Part shown: in pieces, positions 8,447 through 16,145 of the stretch | Layout: every line of letters starts with the position of its first letter | Numbering within the stretch: position 1 is the stretch's first letter | Translations under genes and position numbers: made by a program | Source of the DNA: Paraburkholderia mimosarum LMG 23256 = NBRC 106338 | GTDB lineage: Bacteria > Pseudomonadota > Gammaproteobacteria > Burkholderiales > Burkholderiaceae | Direction of reading: 5' to 3' | Assembly (NCBI RefSeq): GCF_000739815.1 | Contig: NZ_BBJJ01000069.1 | Coordinates: 1-33,846, forward strand | DNA length: 33,846 nucleotides | The notes under the pieces: model-generated | Databases searched by the model: none | Told to the model about the DNA's origin: nothing | The model's input: only the letters and a program-made list of their open reading frames with translations

Positions 8447-10003
8447 TCAGGACATGCTGGAGGCAATCTTGAACTCAGACACCACATCGTCCAGCAGCGC
8501 GGCCTGCTCCTTGAGCGACTGGGCCGCGGCGGCAGCCTGCTCGACGAGCGCGGCATTTTGCTGAGTCGTTGTATCCATCTGCACGACTGCGCCGCTCACC
8601 TGTTCAATGTCGCGGCTCTGCTCCTCGGTCGCCCGGTGCAGTTCGGCCATCAAACCGCTTACCGCCGAGACTGACGACACGACCTCGGTCATGATCGAGC
8701 CTGCCCGCTGCGCGAGCAACGAACCTTCGTCGATCTTTCCAACGGTGGCGTCGATCAAATGCTTGATCTCCTTGGCCGCCTGGGCACTTCGTTGTGCCAG
8801 GCTCCTGACTTCACTCGCGACGACCGCGAATCCGCGCCCGAGTTCTCCTGCCCGCGCGGCCTCGACGGCGGCGTTCAGCGCCAGGATGTTCGTCTGGAAC
8901 GCAATGCTTTCGATCAGACCGACGATTTCGGCGACCTTGCTCGAATGCACCGATATTCCCTGCATCGTCCGAACCACCTCGTGAACCACCTCGCCGCCCG
9001 CGGAGGCTGTCTGGGACGCGGCCAACGCCTGTCGACTCACGGTATCGGCTGTCTCGGCATTCTTTTTGACGGCCCGCGTCAACTGCCCCATATTCGCGGC
9101 CGCAAGCTCCAGCGAAGCCGCCTGCTGCTCGGTTCGCCGTGAGAGATCGGCGCTGCCCGATGCAATCTCCTGCGCACCGACATTGATGGTTTCCGTTCCG
9201 CTGCGAACGCTACGGACCGTTCGCACCAACGCCTCCTGCATCGTCCTGACGTCAGCCATGAGCATACCCATTTCGTTCCGGCTTCCGGCCAGCACGTCAC
9301 CCTGAAGATTGCCTGAAGCAATGCGCGCGAGATGCGCCTTGATTTCAGCCACAGGGTGCACGACGATTCCGACGAGGATCCGCCTCGCGAGTATTCCCAC
9401 GGCAAGCGCGACGATCGCCGTTCCCGCGAGCATGGCAACCATCAAGTGAAAGCGCGACTGCGCCTCTTCGAAGCGCTCCCGTTGCGCATCGACGACCGCG
9501 TTCTCCCGCTCCTTCATTGCACGCTGATAAGATGCCACCGCGTCCTGGGTTGCCTTCCCTTGAAGCTCCTTGAAACGGCCGAAATCCATGCTGCCGAGCG
9601 CATCAGCGGCCGGCAGGACTGCCGTGTCGAGGACAGCCCGGCGCCGCGCCGCCAGTTGCTTCGCCTTTTCTGAATCGACGCTCTGTTGCAGTGACAGATA
9701 CTTTGAAAACTCTGCTTCGGAATCCTTCAGATCCTGCCGTGCGCCCGAAAGCAGGTCCGGCTCGGGATCGCCCAGGCCATACAACGAGAGGTAGCTGTTT
9801 AGCGAGACGCGGGCACGCTGAAGCAGTGCGTCACTGGTCTTCAGCGCAATCAACGAACGGGTGTCGTCTTCATACATTGCTCGCAGCGCGTCGTTGTTCA
9901 GCTTCAGCGCCAGCATTCCCGCGGAACTCGTCACAGCGAGAATGGCGACAAACACCGCAATGACGCAGGTCAGCCCGCTTTTGATGCTGAACCCCTTGAA
10001 CAT
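8447..10003 (-). CDS. methyl-accepting chemotaxis protein
   Basis: This 518-residue inner-membrane chemoreceptor would control CheA. A first membrane helix (about 11-33) and a second (about 185-207) flank a roughly 150-residue periplasmic helical domain of the four-helix-bundle type. A HAMP linker follows (about 208-262). The cytoplasmic coiled coil has the highly conserved tip at about 366-402 (IAFQTNILALNAAVEAARAG, then GRGFAVVASEVR). There is no C-terminal CheR/CheB-tethering pentapeptide; the protein ends SEFKIASSMS. The ATG at 10003 has GGGGGAA before it. No other chemotaxis gene is nearby, and the ligand is unknown. Confidence 0.96.
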   Translation of the reverse strand: MFKGFSIKSGLTCVIAVFVAILAVTSSAGMLALKLNNDALRAMYEDDTRSLIALKTSDALLQRARVSLNSYLSLYGLGDPEPDLLSGARQDLKDSEAEFSKYLSLQQSVDSEKAKQLAARRRAVLDTAVLPAADALGSMDFGRFKELQGKATQDAVASYQRAMKERENAVVDAQRERFEEAQSRFHLMVAMLAGTAIVALAVGILARRILVGIVVHPVAEIKAHLARIASGNLQGDVLAGSRNEMGMLMADVRTMQEALVRTVRSVRSGTETINVGAQEIASGSADLSRRTEQQAASLELAAANMGQLTRAVKKNAETADTVSRQALAASQTASAGGEVVHEVVRTMQGISVHSSKVAEIVGLIESIAFQTNILALNAAVEAARAGELGRGFAVVASEVRSLAQRSAQAAKEIKHLIDATVGKIDEGSLLAQRAGSIMTEVVSSVSAVSGLMAELHRATEEQSRDIEQVSGAVVQMDTTTQQNAALVEQAAAAAQSLKEQAALLDDVVSEFKIASSMS

Positions 10004-10069
10004 ATTTCCCCCGATGACAGCCTGATGTCTTTTTTTATTGATATGAAAGAATCGATCTGGAACGCCGCA

Positions 10070-10969
10070 TCATGAGGGCGTCGAGCCGCGCGTGGTTTTC
10101 GACAGAGAAGCGAGACGTTCGACCTTGAAGCAGACGCGACGACTGAGCGTTTCTCCCGCGGCGAGAACGGTTAGCCCGGACACTTCGTCATCCCTCACGT
10201 AGCGGTGTCCCGATTGATCATTCATCACCTGGAAGGAAAAAGAATCCTCATCCGGAAATGCACGAAGACGATAGCAGTCCGTGTTTCCCAAAATCGCGAG
10301 GGAGAATTGCCGCGCAGGCCATTCGACCAGCGCTTTCCCTCCCCAGCCAGTGAATGTGTGGTCAACCGGCTTCGCGGGCAAAGGGTAGGCCACGCCGAAT
10401 TGCCAAGCGAAGGGCGCCGGAACGAGCGTGGGAGCATTTCCCGAACCTCGGGCAATCCAGATCCCGCCCGCCGGTGCGCTTATGCGTGTATCCGGATCTC
10501 GCACGAGGAGCGGCCTGATTTCGATTCCGCACTGTAGCGGCGTGCTCCCGATATTCTCTAAATCGACGGCGATATGCAGTGTCGGCCCGTCGAGTTCGTA
10601 CGTCTGAATCGCCCGATAATGTTTTGTCGTCTCCGTGATCAAACGGAGGGATCTTTCTGCGCTCGAGTCGATCAGCCAATCGTTCGTCGCGGCAATATCC
10701 GTCACCGAAATCGGCATGCGCCTGGCGACGGGCCGTAACGCCGACGGCGCCGCAGAACGCCGGATGCCCTGCGCGGCGTCCGAGAGCCAGATGGACGGCT
10801 GACACGAGAGTCGACGGGGAGTCGTGATAGGGCCCGGCCGATCCGCCTGTCGAAGGATGGGCGTCCATATCCCACGGTCATTCCACTCCAGTTGCCCAAC
10901 CCCGCCGTGTACCCCTGCCTCCACACCGAGTCTCAGGTGCGCGTTTGAAAGCGTCGCTTGCCGAGCCAC
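10070..10969 (-). CDS. aldose 1-epimerase-like (mutarotase-fold) protein, apparently lacking catalytic residues
   Basis: The C-terminal 250 residues follow the galactose-mutarotase fold. Signatures are LRLGVEAGVHGGVGQLEW near the N-terminus, LHIAVDLENIGSTPLQCGIE in the middle, then HTFTGWGGKALVEWP and a closing LTVLAAGETLSRRVCF. In ordinary aldose 1-epimerases the segment before the middle block carries a His (HGHGW-like) and a later segment carries a catalytic Glu. Here those places read ATNDWLID and FQVMNDQSGHRY, so activity is doubtful. The GTG at 10969 gives a normal 299 residues, but its ribosome site is poor. The frame stays open to 11488, so the start is uncertain. It lies downstream of the sugar ABC genes on the same strand, which fits a role in sugar use or sensing. 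A decaying gene is the alternative. Confidence 0.6.
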   Translation of the reverse strand: MARQATLSNAHLRLGVEAGVHGGVGQLEWNDRGIWTPILRQADRPGPITTPRRLSCQPSIWLSDAAQGIRRSAAPSALRPVARRMPISVTDIAATNDWLIDSSAERSLRLITETTKHYRAIQTYELDGPTLHIAVDLENIGSTPLQCGIEIRPLLVRDPDTRISAPAGGIWIARGSGNAPTLVPAPFAWQFGVAYPLPAKPVDHTFTGWGGKALVEWPARQFSLAILGNTDCYRLRAFPDEDSFSFQVMNDQSGHRYVRDDEVSGLTVLAAGETLSRRVCFKVERLASLSKTTRGSTPS

Positions 10970-11370
10970 CCTTTCGGCGGCGTCGCACTCGGGCGCTCCC
11001 GCCAGCCCCGCATTGACGAACGCCGGTTTGCGTAAGGCTCGCTCCCGTGAACTGAGCACGTTCTCCTCCTCGATCCAACGGACGATAGCCGTGCCATCGA
11101 TCGCATACACCCGTCCGGTAGCGCTACGCCAATCAGCGTTCCTGTTCCCAGGGCGCCGCCACCTGCCGGAGTTTTTCTGTGAGACAACCGCGCGAACCGT
11201 AGTCGCAGAGAACCCCGTTCGCGCGAGTTGCTCGGCACAGTCTAGGGAGAAGCCCGATAACCTTCTAATGAAATATTGGCTTTGTGCGATATTCCTTTTC
11301 GCATTGGTACAAACACCTACTGGCCGTGTCCCGGCGCGGCCAGCCGCGCCGGGACACGTATTGCCCTTCG
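10970..11370. other. gap between binding-protein gene and mutarotase-like gene
   Basis: The mutarotase frame stays open across this stretch on the minus strand, but its translation shows no family I recognise. It contains a strong hairpin (11325-11358) and a short AT-rich stretch (about 11265-11320) that could hold a promoter. It may be the eroded 5' part of the mutarotase-like gene or of another lost gene. Confidence 0.4.
11325..11358 (-). terminator. very stable hairpin just after the sugar-binding-protein gene
   Basis: A perfect 15-bp GC-rich stem (11325-11339 with 11344-11358) closes a 4-base loop, 12 bases after the binding-protein stop. No T-run follows on the minus strand. It may therefore be a U-less terminator or a 3' mRNA-stabilising structure that raises binding-protein levels, as is common in ABC importer operons. 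Confidence 0.55.
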
Positions 11371-12375
11371 TTAGCGGATCCCTCGCTTGATTAACGGAAT
11401 GAGCGAGTCGATCGTCGCGGGGGTCTGGACACCGGCGCCGGTATTGATCGTCAGTCCTGCGAAGTGATACGCAGCGGAGAGCACACACTGCGTGACCGGC
11501 AGAAAGCCCTGCAGATAGAGTTGCTGGTCGAGCGTCGCGGTAAGGTATTTGTTCTGCAAACCGGCAATCGTAGCGGGCGCCAGATCGATGCCACCCACGA
11601 TGATTTGCCCCGGCTTCTTGCCAGCCTGCTGGAGCGCCTGCGGAACGAACCCGGTCACGCCGCCGTGCTGGGTGCCGATCGCCTTCAGATCAGGGTGCGC
11701 CTGAATGAAGGCGACGAGGATCGGCACGGCGAGCGACGAATCGGCATCCACCTGAGGTGAGATATTGAGCCGGGTGACCTTCACGCCGGCCTTTTCCAGC
11801 GTCTCGGCAAGGCCACGGTCGGACTGGCTGCGCACGCTCTCGTTGAAGACACCGTATTCGAGCGCCTCGTCGCCTTTCTTGAGTCCGGCGTTCAGCATCG
11901 CCTGAGCGGTAATCTGGCCGCCTATGTAGAGTTCGACGCCGGCGTAACCGAAGCCCTTCGCGTCGTAGAGCTTCTGGTTTTCAGGCAGCGGCGTATTGCC
12001 AACGGTAACAATGATGCCCTGGTCTACGGCCTGCTTGATCAGCGGCGCGAAAGCGGGATCCCCCGGATGTCCCATGATGCCGATGCAGGTGGGATGCGCC
12101 GCCATCGCCTGGCGAAATTGCGCAAGCATCGTCTCCGGGCTCCAGGCCGAGAACTGCTCGATCACCTTGATGCCGAAGGCATGGCCCGCGTCCGCAGCCC
12201 CGGTCTGACGTGGGAGCGTCGCGCCGTCGCCGGGGTTTCCGCCCATCTGCATATACATCGTCATACCGTTGCCGAGCTGCCCGGTGGTGGTGGGTTCGGT
12301 GGCACCGGCCATCGATGCGAAGCCGAACGCAAGAACGCTCGCACCCAGGAGTAATCCCGTCATGATCTTGTTCAT
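11371..12375 (-). CDS. sugar ABC transporter periplasmic substrate-binding protein
   Basis: This is a 334-residue periplasmic binding protein of the ribose/fructose (Peripla_BP_4) type. The signal peptide is clear: MNKIMTGLLLGASVLAFGFA followed by SMAGA, with cleavage likely after AGA or ATE. The mature part shows the two-lobe pattern (IGIMGHPGDPAFAPLIKQAV, GIIVTVGNTPL, then VAFIQAHPDLKAIGTQHGG and IIVGGIDLAPATI). The ATG at 12375 has AGGAG 5 bases upstream; an in-frame start 14 codons earlier would bury the signal peptide. It is the last gene of the importer unit, 28 bp after the permease. The sugar cannot be named from sequence. Confidence 0.92.
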   Translation of the reverse strand: MNKIMTGLLLGASVLAFGFASMAGATEPTTTGQLGNGMTMYMQMGGNPGDGATLPRQTGAADAGHAFGIKVIEQFSAWSPETMLAQFRQAMAAHPTCIGIMGHPGDPAFAPLIKQAVDQGIIVTVGNTPLPENQKLYDAKGFGYAGVELYIGGQITAQAMLNAGLKKGDEALEYGVFNESVRSQSDRGLAETLEKAGVKVTRLNISPQVDADSSLAVPILVAFIQAHPDLKAIGTQHGGVTGFVPQALQQAGKKPGQIIVGGIDLAPATIAGLQNKYLTATLDQQLYLQGFLPVTQCVLSAAYHFAGLTINTGAGVQTPATIDSLIPLIKRGIR

Positions 12376-12403
12376 TTCTGCTCCTATTCCTGATTTAACG
12401 GCT

Positions 12404-13444
12404 TTATCTCCCTCCAAAGCTCAGTTTTTCGCGCAACGCGCGCAGCCTGGCGGGATTCTCGACCAACAGATGCAGAATCACGGCGACAATGAACACCACG
12501 CCCTCGATCGCCTGGACCCAGAAACCGGCGATCCCGGTGGCTACGATTCCGGCCTCCAGCATGCCGATCACGAATGTGCCGAAGAACGTACCGACGATCG
12601 TCGCCGTGCCGCCGAACACCGAGGTCCCGCCGATGAACACGCCGGCCAGCGCCGGCAGCAGGTAGCCCTGCCCCTGTGTCGAGAAGTAATTCAGATTCTC
12701 GAGTGTGAGCAGGACCGTGGCGAAACCCGCCAGCACACCCATCAGCGTGAACAGTTTCACCGTCTCGCGCGGCACATTGATGCCCAGCACCTTTGCCACG
12801 TTGCGGTTGTCTCCGATGAACAGCACATGCTCGCCAAAACGGTGACGATTGAGGATGAACCACATGAACACTGCGAGCCCGAGCGCCCAGAGCGACTGCA
12901 TCGGGACCATATCGAACAACGTGCCCGCAAATACCGCATAGGCCGAGCCGCTGGCGAGCTGCTGCAGCGCATTGGATAGCCCGCCGGACAGGATCGAAGC
13001 AACACCTGCCCAAAGAAACTGCGTGCCGATCGTCACGATGATCGACGGCACACCGACCACCGCGACCAACACCCCGTTCACCACGCCGACCAGCGCGCCG
13101 CCGGCCAACGCCGCAACAATGGCTAGCCAGGCAGACCCTGTGGTGTTCACGCACCAGGCGAAGAGAAACCCCGAGAAGGCCATCACCGAGGGGAAGGACA
13201 GGTCGATCTCCCCTGCCGCGATCACCAGCGTGAGCCCGATCGCCAGCACGGCCAACGGCGGCACGGTCGTGAGAAATGAAAAGTAAATTGGCCAGCCCAG
13301 AAAAACGCGTGGCGCGGTTGCCATGAACAGGCCGACGACCAACGCAAATACGACCAGGCTCGGCAATCCTTCCACGCGAGCAACACGCGGCAGGCGGAAG
13401 AACACTAACCGCGCCAGCCGTTTTTCCTTTAGCGGATCACTCAC
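12404..13444 (-). CDS. sugar ABC transporter permease (RbsC/FrcC type)
   Basis: This 346-residue inner-membrane channel subunit belongs to the BPD_transp_2 family. About eight to ten hydrophobic helices are visible. Family blocks are AIGLTLVIAAGEIDLSFPSVM (usually AGGIDLSVG in relatives), VGVPSIIVTIGT, GDNRNVAKVLGINV and LPALAGVFIGGTSVFGGTAT. Its ATG overlaps the ATPase stop by 4 bases (13441-13444), indicating translational coupling. It would pair with the ATPase upstream and the binding protein downstream. Confidence 0.94.
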   Translation of the reverse strand: MSDPLKEKRLARLVFFRLPRVARVEGLPSLVVFALVVGLFMATAPRVFLGWPIYFSFLTTVPPLAVLAIGLTLVIAAGEIDLSFPSVMAFSGFLFAWCVNTTGSAWLAIVAALAGGALVGVVNGVLVAVVGVPSIIVTIGTQFLWAGVASILSGGLSNALQQLASGSAYAVFAGTLFDMVPMQSLWALGLAVFMWFILNRHRFGEHVLFIGDNRNVAKVLGINVPRETVKLFTLMGVLAGFATVLLTLENLNYFSTQGQGYLLPALAGVFIGGTSVFGGTATIVGTFFGTFVIGMLEAGIVATGIAGFWVQAIEGVVFIVAVILHLLVENPARLRALREKLSFGGR

Positions 13445-14262
13445 GGCTTTGCCCCTGCAACCGCCGCCGGCCCGTGTCCGCTCTGCTGCAGCGAAATCAA
13501 GAACCGCGTCAGGTCCTCGAGGCTCATCTCGCCGGACTTGATATCCGCGACGATCCGGCCACGATCGAGCACGACCAGTCGATCGGCGAGCTCGTGCACG
13601 TGGGCAAGGTTATGCTCGATATAGATGCAGGCGCGGCCGGATTCTTTTATCGAGCGCACGAAATCGAGCACCTTTCGCACCTCGCTAATGGCAAGCGCAA
13701 CGGTCGGTTCGTCGAGCACGATCAGATCGCTTTCGAAATACATCGCCCGTCCAATCGCGACGCCCTGACGCTCGCCACCGGAAAGTTTCGCGATCAACGA
13801 ATCTGCGTCGATTCCCACGCCGCGGAAACCGAGCTGATGCTTCAGAATATCGTTGGCAATGCGCCGTTCTTCGGCGACATTGATGAAGCCGAACCGGTTG
13901 GTGATTTGCCGGCCGACGAAGAAATTGCGCCACAGCGGCTGCTTCTCGCCTAGCGACTTCTCCTGATATACCGTCTCGAAGCGCAATCGGTGCGCCTCGC
14001 GCACGGAAAAGCGGCTCCAGTCGACTTCTTCGTCCCGGATGAACAGCTTGCCCGTGCTCGGCCGCACGACCCCAGTCAGCACCTTGATGAGCGTCGACTT
14101 ACCCGCGCCGTTATCGCCGATGAGCCCGACGATTTCGTTCCTGCCAATGGCGAGGTCGATGCCGGAGAGCGCGCGAATCTTGCCGTAGGAAAGACTGATG
14201 CCCTGCGCGCGCACGATATGCCGCCAGCCGCCCGCAGCGGGCGCGGGGTCGCTCGCCGTCAC
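13441..14262 (-). CDS. sugar ABC transporter ATP-binding protein (single nucleotide-binding domain)
   Basis: This 273-residue ATPase energises the importer. Walker A is GDNGAGKST (about 54-62), the Q-loop glutamine is in TVYQEKSL, the signature is LSGGERQ, Walker B is LIVLDEPT and the switch histidine is in IEHN. Unlike RbsA or XylG it has one nucleotide-binding domain, so it would work as a homodimer, as in the fructose importer FrcA. It starts with GTG at 14262 behind GGAG (6-base spacing). That GTG overlaps the stop of a possible 18-residue leader peptide. Confidence 0.94.
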   Translation of the reverse strand: MTASDPAPAAGGWRHIVRAQGISLSYGKIRALSGIDLAIGRNEIVGLIGDNGAGKSTLIKVLTGVVRPSTGKLFIRDEEVDWSRFSVREAHRLRFETVYQEKSLGEKQPLWRNFFVGRQITNRFGFINVAEERRIANDILKHQLGFRGVGIDADSLIAKLSGGERQGVAIGRAMYFESDLIVLDEPTVALAISEVRKVLDFVRSIKESGRACIYIEHNLAHVHELADRLVVLDRGRIVADIKSGEMSLEDLTRFLISLQQSGHGPAAVAGAKP

Positions 14263-14315
14263 GCTACGCTCCGGCTCGAAAGACTCGCGGTGATGTTGTG
14301 TACGACGATAGCCAT
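14259..14315 (-). CDS. possible 18-residue leader peptide overlapping the ABC ATPase start
   Basis: The frame MAIVVHNITASLSSRSVA has a good ribosome site (AAGGGG, 5 bases before the ATG). It ends in a TGA that overlaps the GTG of the ATPase gene (GTGA). Such an overlap usually means translational coupling. There is no run of one amino acid to suggest attenuation by a given tRNA. It could also be chance. Confidence 0.35.
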   Translation of the reverse strand: MAIVVHNITASLSSRSVA

Positions 14316-14370
14316 AAATGCCCCTTTGCTTATCGATCGCCGCATCAACTTACATGGAAAGTGTCTCTGA

Positions 14371-14399
14371 AACTTAGCAAGAGTTAGAGTCTAGTTCAA
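14371..14399 (-). promoter_or_regulatory. candidate sigma-70 promoter of the sugar ABC operon
   Basis: On the minus strand TTGAAC (14394-14399) and TAAGTT (14371-14376) are separated by 17 bases. They match consensus at 4/6 and 3/6, so a helper protein may be needed. Transcription would start near 14364, leaving about 100 bases of leader that includes the possible leader peptide. Confidence 0.4.
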
Positions 14400-14627
14400 G
14401 AATCGTCTGCCAACATCGCTTATTTCATCGGGAAATCACTAATCGGTAGGGATCCGAATGCAGGTTTGCGAATATCCGGAAAGTAAACACGCCGCCGCCC
14501 TCCGGTTCGAGAATCGAAATTGAGCAGGCGCATTCTTGTTGTCTTTCATACAAGCCGCGCCAACGGCCTTTGCGTGACTTCCCGCTGCCTTGAACGACTG
14601 CACGCACGTCTCGATGCGTCGCCAATT

Positions 14628-14663
14628 GAAAAACGACCCGGGCGCGCGAGCGACCGGGTCGTC
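14628..14663 (-). terminator. rho-independent terminator of the MFS gene
   Basis: On the minus strand a 9-bp perfect stem (ACGACCCGG with CCGGGTCGT) surrounds a 12-base loop and is followed by TTTTC. It begins about 57 bases after the MFS stop, as expected for an intrinsic terminator. Confidence 0.85.
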
Positions 14664-14718
14664 AATTCATGCTCATGCCGTTACACCGCCGTCACGATAG
14701 TGACGCCGTTTCGTTCGT

Positions 14719-16077
14719 TCAATGTCCGAACGACTGCGCCTTTGTTGCGTTCGGCTCCGTCACATGAGGTCGTGCCATTTGCTTGATGAGCAGCGCGACA
14801 CACGACAGCAGGCCCGCCACCGCGATCGTCGCAAATATGCCGCCGAACGTGAAGTGGCGGCGTGTCAGTTCGGCCACGAGGAACGAACCCGCGATCCCGC
14901 CGAAACGGCCGACACCGAGCATCCAGGCGACGCCCGTGCCGCGGCCCTGGGTCGGATAAAACGCGGCGGCGAGCGCGGGCATCGACGATTGCGCGGTATT
15001 CATCAGCACGCCCGCGACGAACACGATGAACACGAGCGCACCCACGTTGCCGGCCGCCTGTCCGATGAAGTACACGCTCACCGCGGTCAGCGCATAGCAG
15101 GCTGCGATGATCCGGTTCGCGTTGAAGCGGTCCATCAGTACGCCGCACAGCACCGCACCGACGCCGCCGAGCGGGAACAGCGCGGAGATCAGTGTTGCGC
15201 GTTGCGGATTGAGGCCGGCATCCTTCAGCAGGATCGGCATCCAGTTGATCGACGCATAAAAGATCACGAGGCCCATGAAATAGGCGACCCACAGCATCAC
15301 CGAGCCGATGATGTACGAACGCGACAGCACCACGCCCAGGCCCTTGCCGCCGGTTTGCGGCACGTTTTCCGTCATCGTGAAGGTGGCGCCCTGCACCGCG
15401 TCGCCTGAAATGCGCGCGAGCGCCGCGCGAATCCGTTCGACCGGCTTGTTGCTGGCGACCATGTAGCGGACCGACTCCGGCAATTGGGTGATCAGCAAGA
15501 CGAGCAGCAGCAGCGGCGTGACACCGCCGAGTTGCAGCACGCTACGCCAGCCGAAATGCGGAATCATCCACGCGGCGAGAAAACCGCCAAACGCAGCGCC
15601 AAGCGGAAAGCCGCAGAACATCAGATTGATCACGGTTGCGCGACGCCGGTCCGGGCAGTACTCGCCCATCATCGTCACCGCGTTCGGCATCGCCGCGCCA
15701 AGGCCGACGCCCGTGATGAAGCGCAGCGCGGTCAGTTCCTCGATGCTGGTCGAGAAAGCCGAAACCAGGCACGCGACACCGAACAGCAGCACGGAGCCGA
15801 TCAGCATCACGCGTCTTCCGAGGCGGTCGGACAACGGGCCGGAGCCGAGCGCGCCGCACGCGAGACCGAACAGCGCGGCGCTCAGCACCGGAGCGAGCGC
15901 CGGTTTGGCGATGCCCCATTCGGCGATCAACGAAGGCGCAATGAAACCGATCGCGGCCGTGTCAAAACCGTCCAGCAAGACGATGATGAAACACATGAAA
16001 AAGACGAGCCACTGGAACGGAGAAAAGGGATGCTCGTTGATGAAGGTTTGAACGTTCACAGCAGTGCTGCGGCTCAT
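14719..16077 (-). CDS. MFS transporter, aromatic acid:H+ symporter (AAHS) type
   Basis: This 452-residue proton-driven importer of the major facilitator superfamily has 12 predicted helices. The first helix carries VLLDGFDTAAIGF, matching the AAHS signature with two acidic residues (DGYD in PcaK). The loop after helix 2 reads GPLSDRLGRRVML, the family's gating motif. PESVRYMV closes the N-terminal half before the central loop. These point to uptake of benzoate-like or hydroxybenzoate-like acids, but no aromatic catabolic gene is in the window. The ATG at 16077 follows AGGAG. The porin gene lies 68 bp upstream on the same strand, so pore and symporter may form an uptake pair. Confidence 0.92.
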   Translation of the reverse strand: MSRSTAVNVQTFINEHPFSPFQWLVFFMCFIIVLLDGFDTAAIGFIAPSLIAEWGIAKPALAPVLSAALFGLACGALGSGPLSDRLGRRVMLIGSVLLFGVACLVSAFSTSIEELTALRFITGVGLGAAMPNAVTMMGEYCPDRRRATVINLMFCGFPLGAAFGGFLAAWMIPHFGWRSVLQLGGVTPLLLLVLLITQLPESVRYMVASNKPVERIRAALARISGDAVQGATFTMTENVPQTGGKGLGVVLSRSYIIGSVMLWVAYFMGLVIFYASINWMPILLKDAGLNPQRATLISALFPLGGVGAVLCGVLMDRFNANRIIAACYALTAVSVYFIGQAAGNVGALVFIVFVAGVLMNTAQSSMPALAAAFYPTQGRGTGVAWMLGVGRFGGIAGSFLVAELTRRHFTFGGIFATIAVAGLLSCVALLIKQMARPHVTEPNATKAQSFGH

Positions 16078-16095
16078 GAAGGTCTCCTGAGTACG

Positions 16096-16121
16096 AAGGG
16101 GCTCGTGAATACGAGCCCCTT
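16096..16121. terminator. perfect 11-bp hairpin between porin and MFS genes
   Basis: AAGGGGCTCGT (16096-16106) pairs exactly with 16111-16121 across a GAAT loop. A T-rich tail (TGATTTTT) follows on the plus strand, so it would stop rightward (antisense) transcription efficiently. On the minus strand, the direction of both flanking genes, there is no T-run. There it may act as a partial terminator or 3' stabiliser for porin mRNA. Confidence 0.6.
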
Positions 16122-16145
16122 GATTTTTCTATAAGCGTACGGCGT

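Larger units (their letters stand above)
14263..14718. other. intergenic region between ABC operon and MFS gene
   Basis: The left part is the leader and promoter of the leftward ABC operon; the right end holds the terminator of the MFS gene. Between them (about 14400-14627) no gene is supported, although short open frames exist on both strands. Confidence 0.5.
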
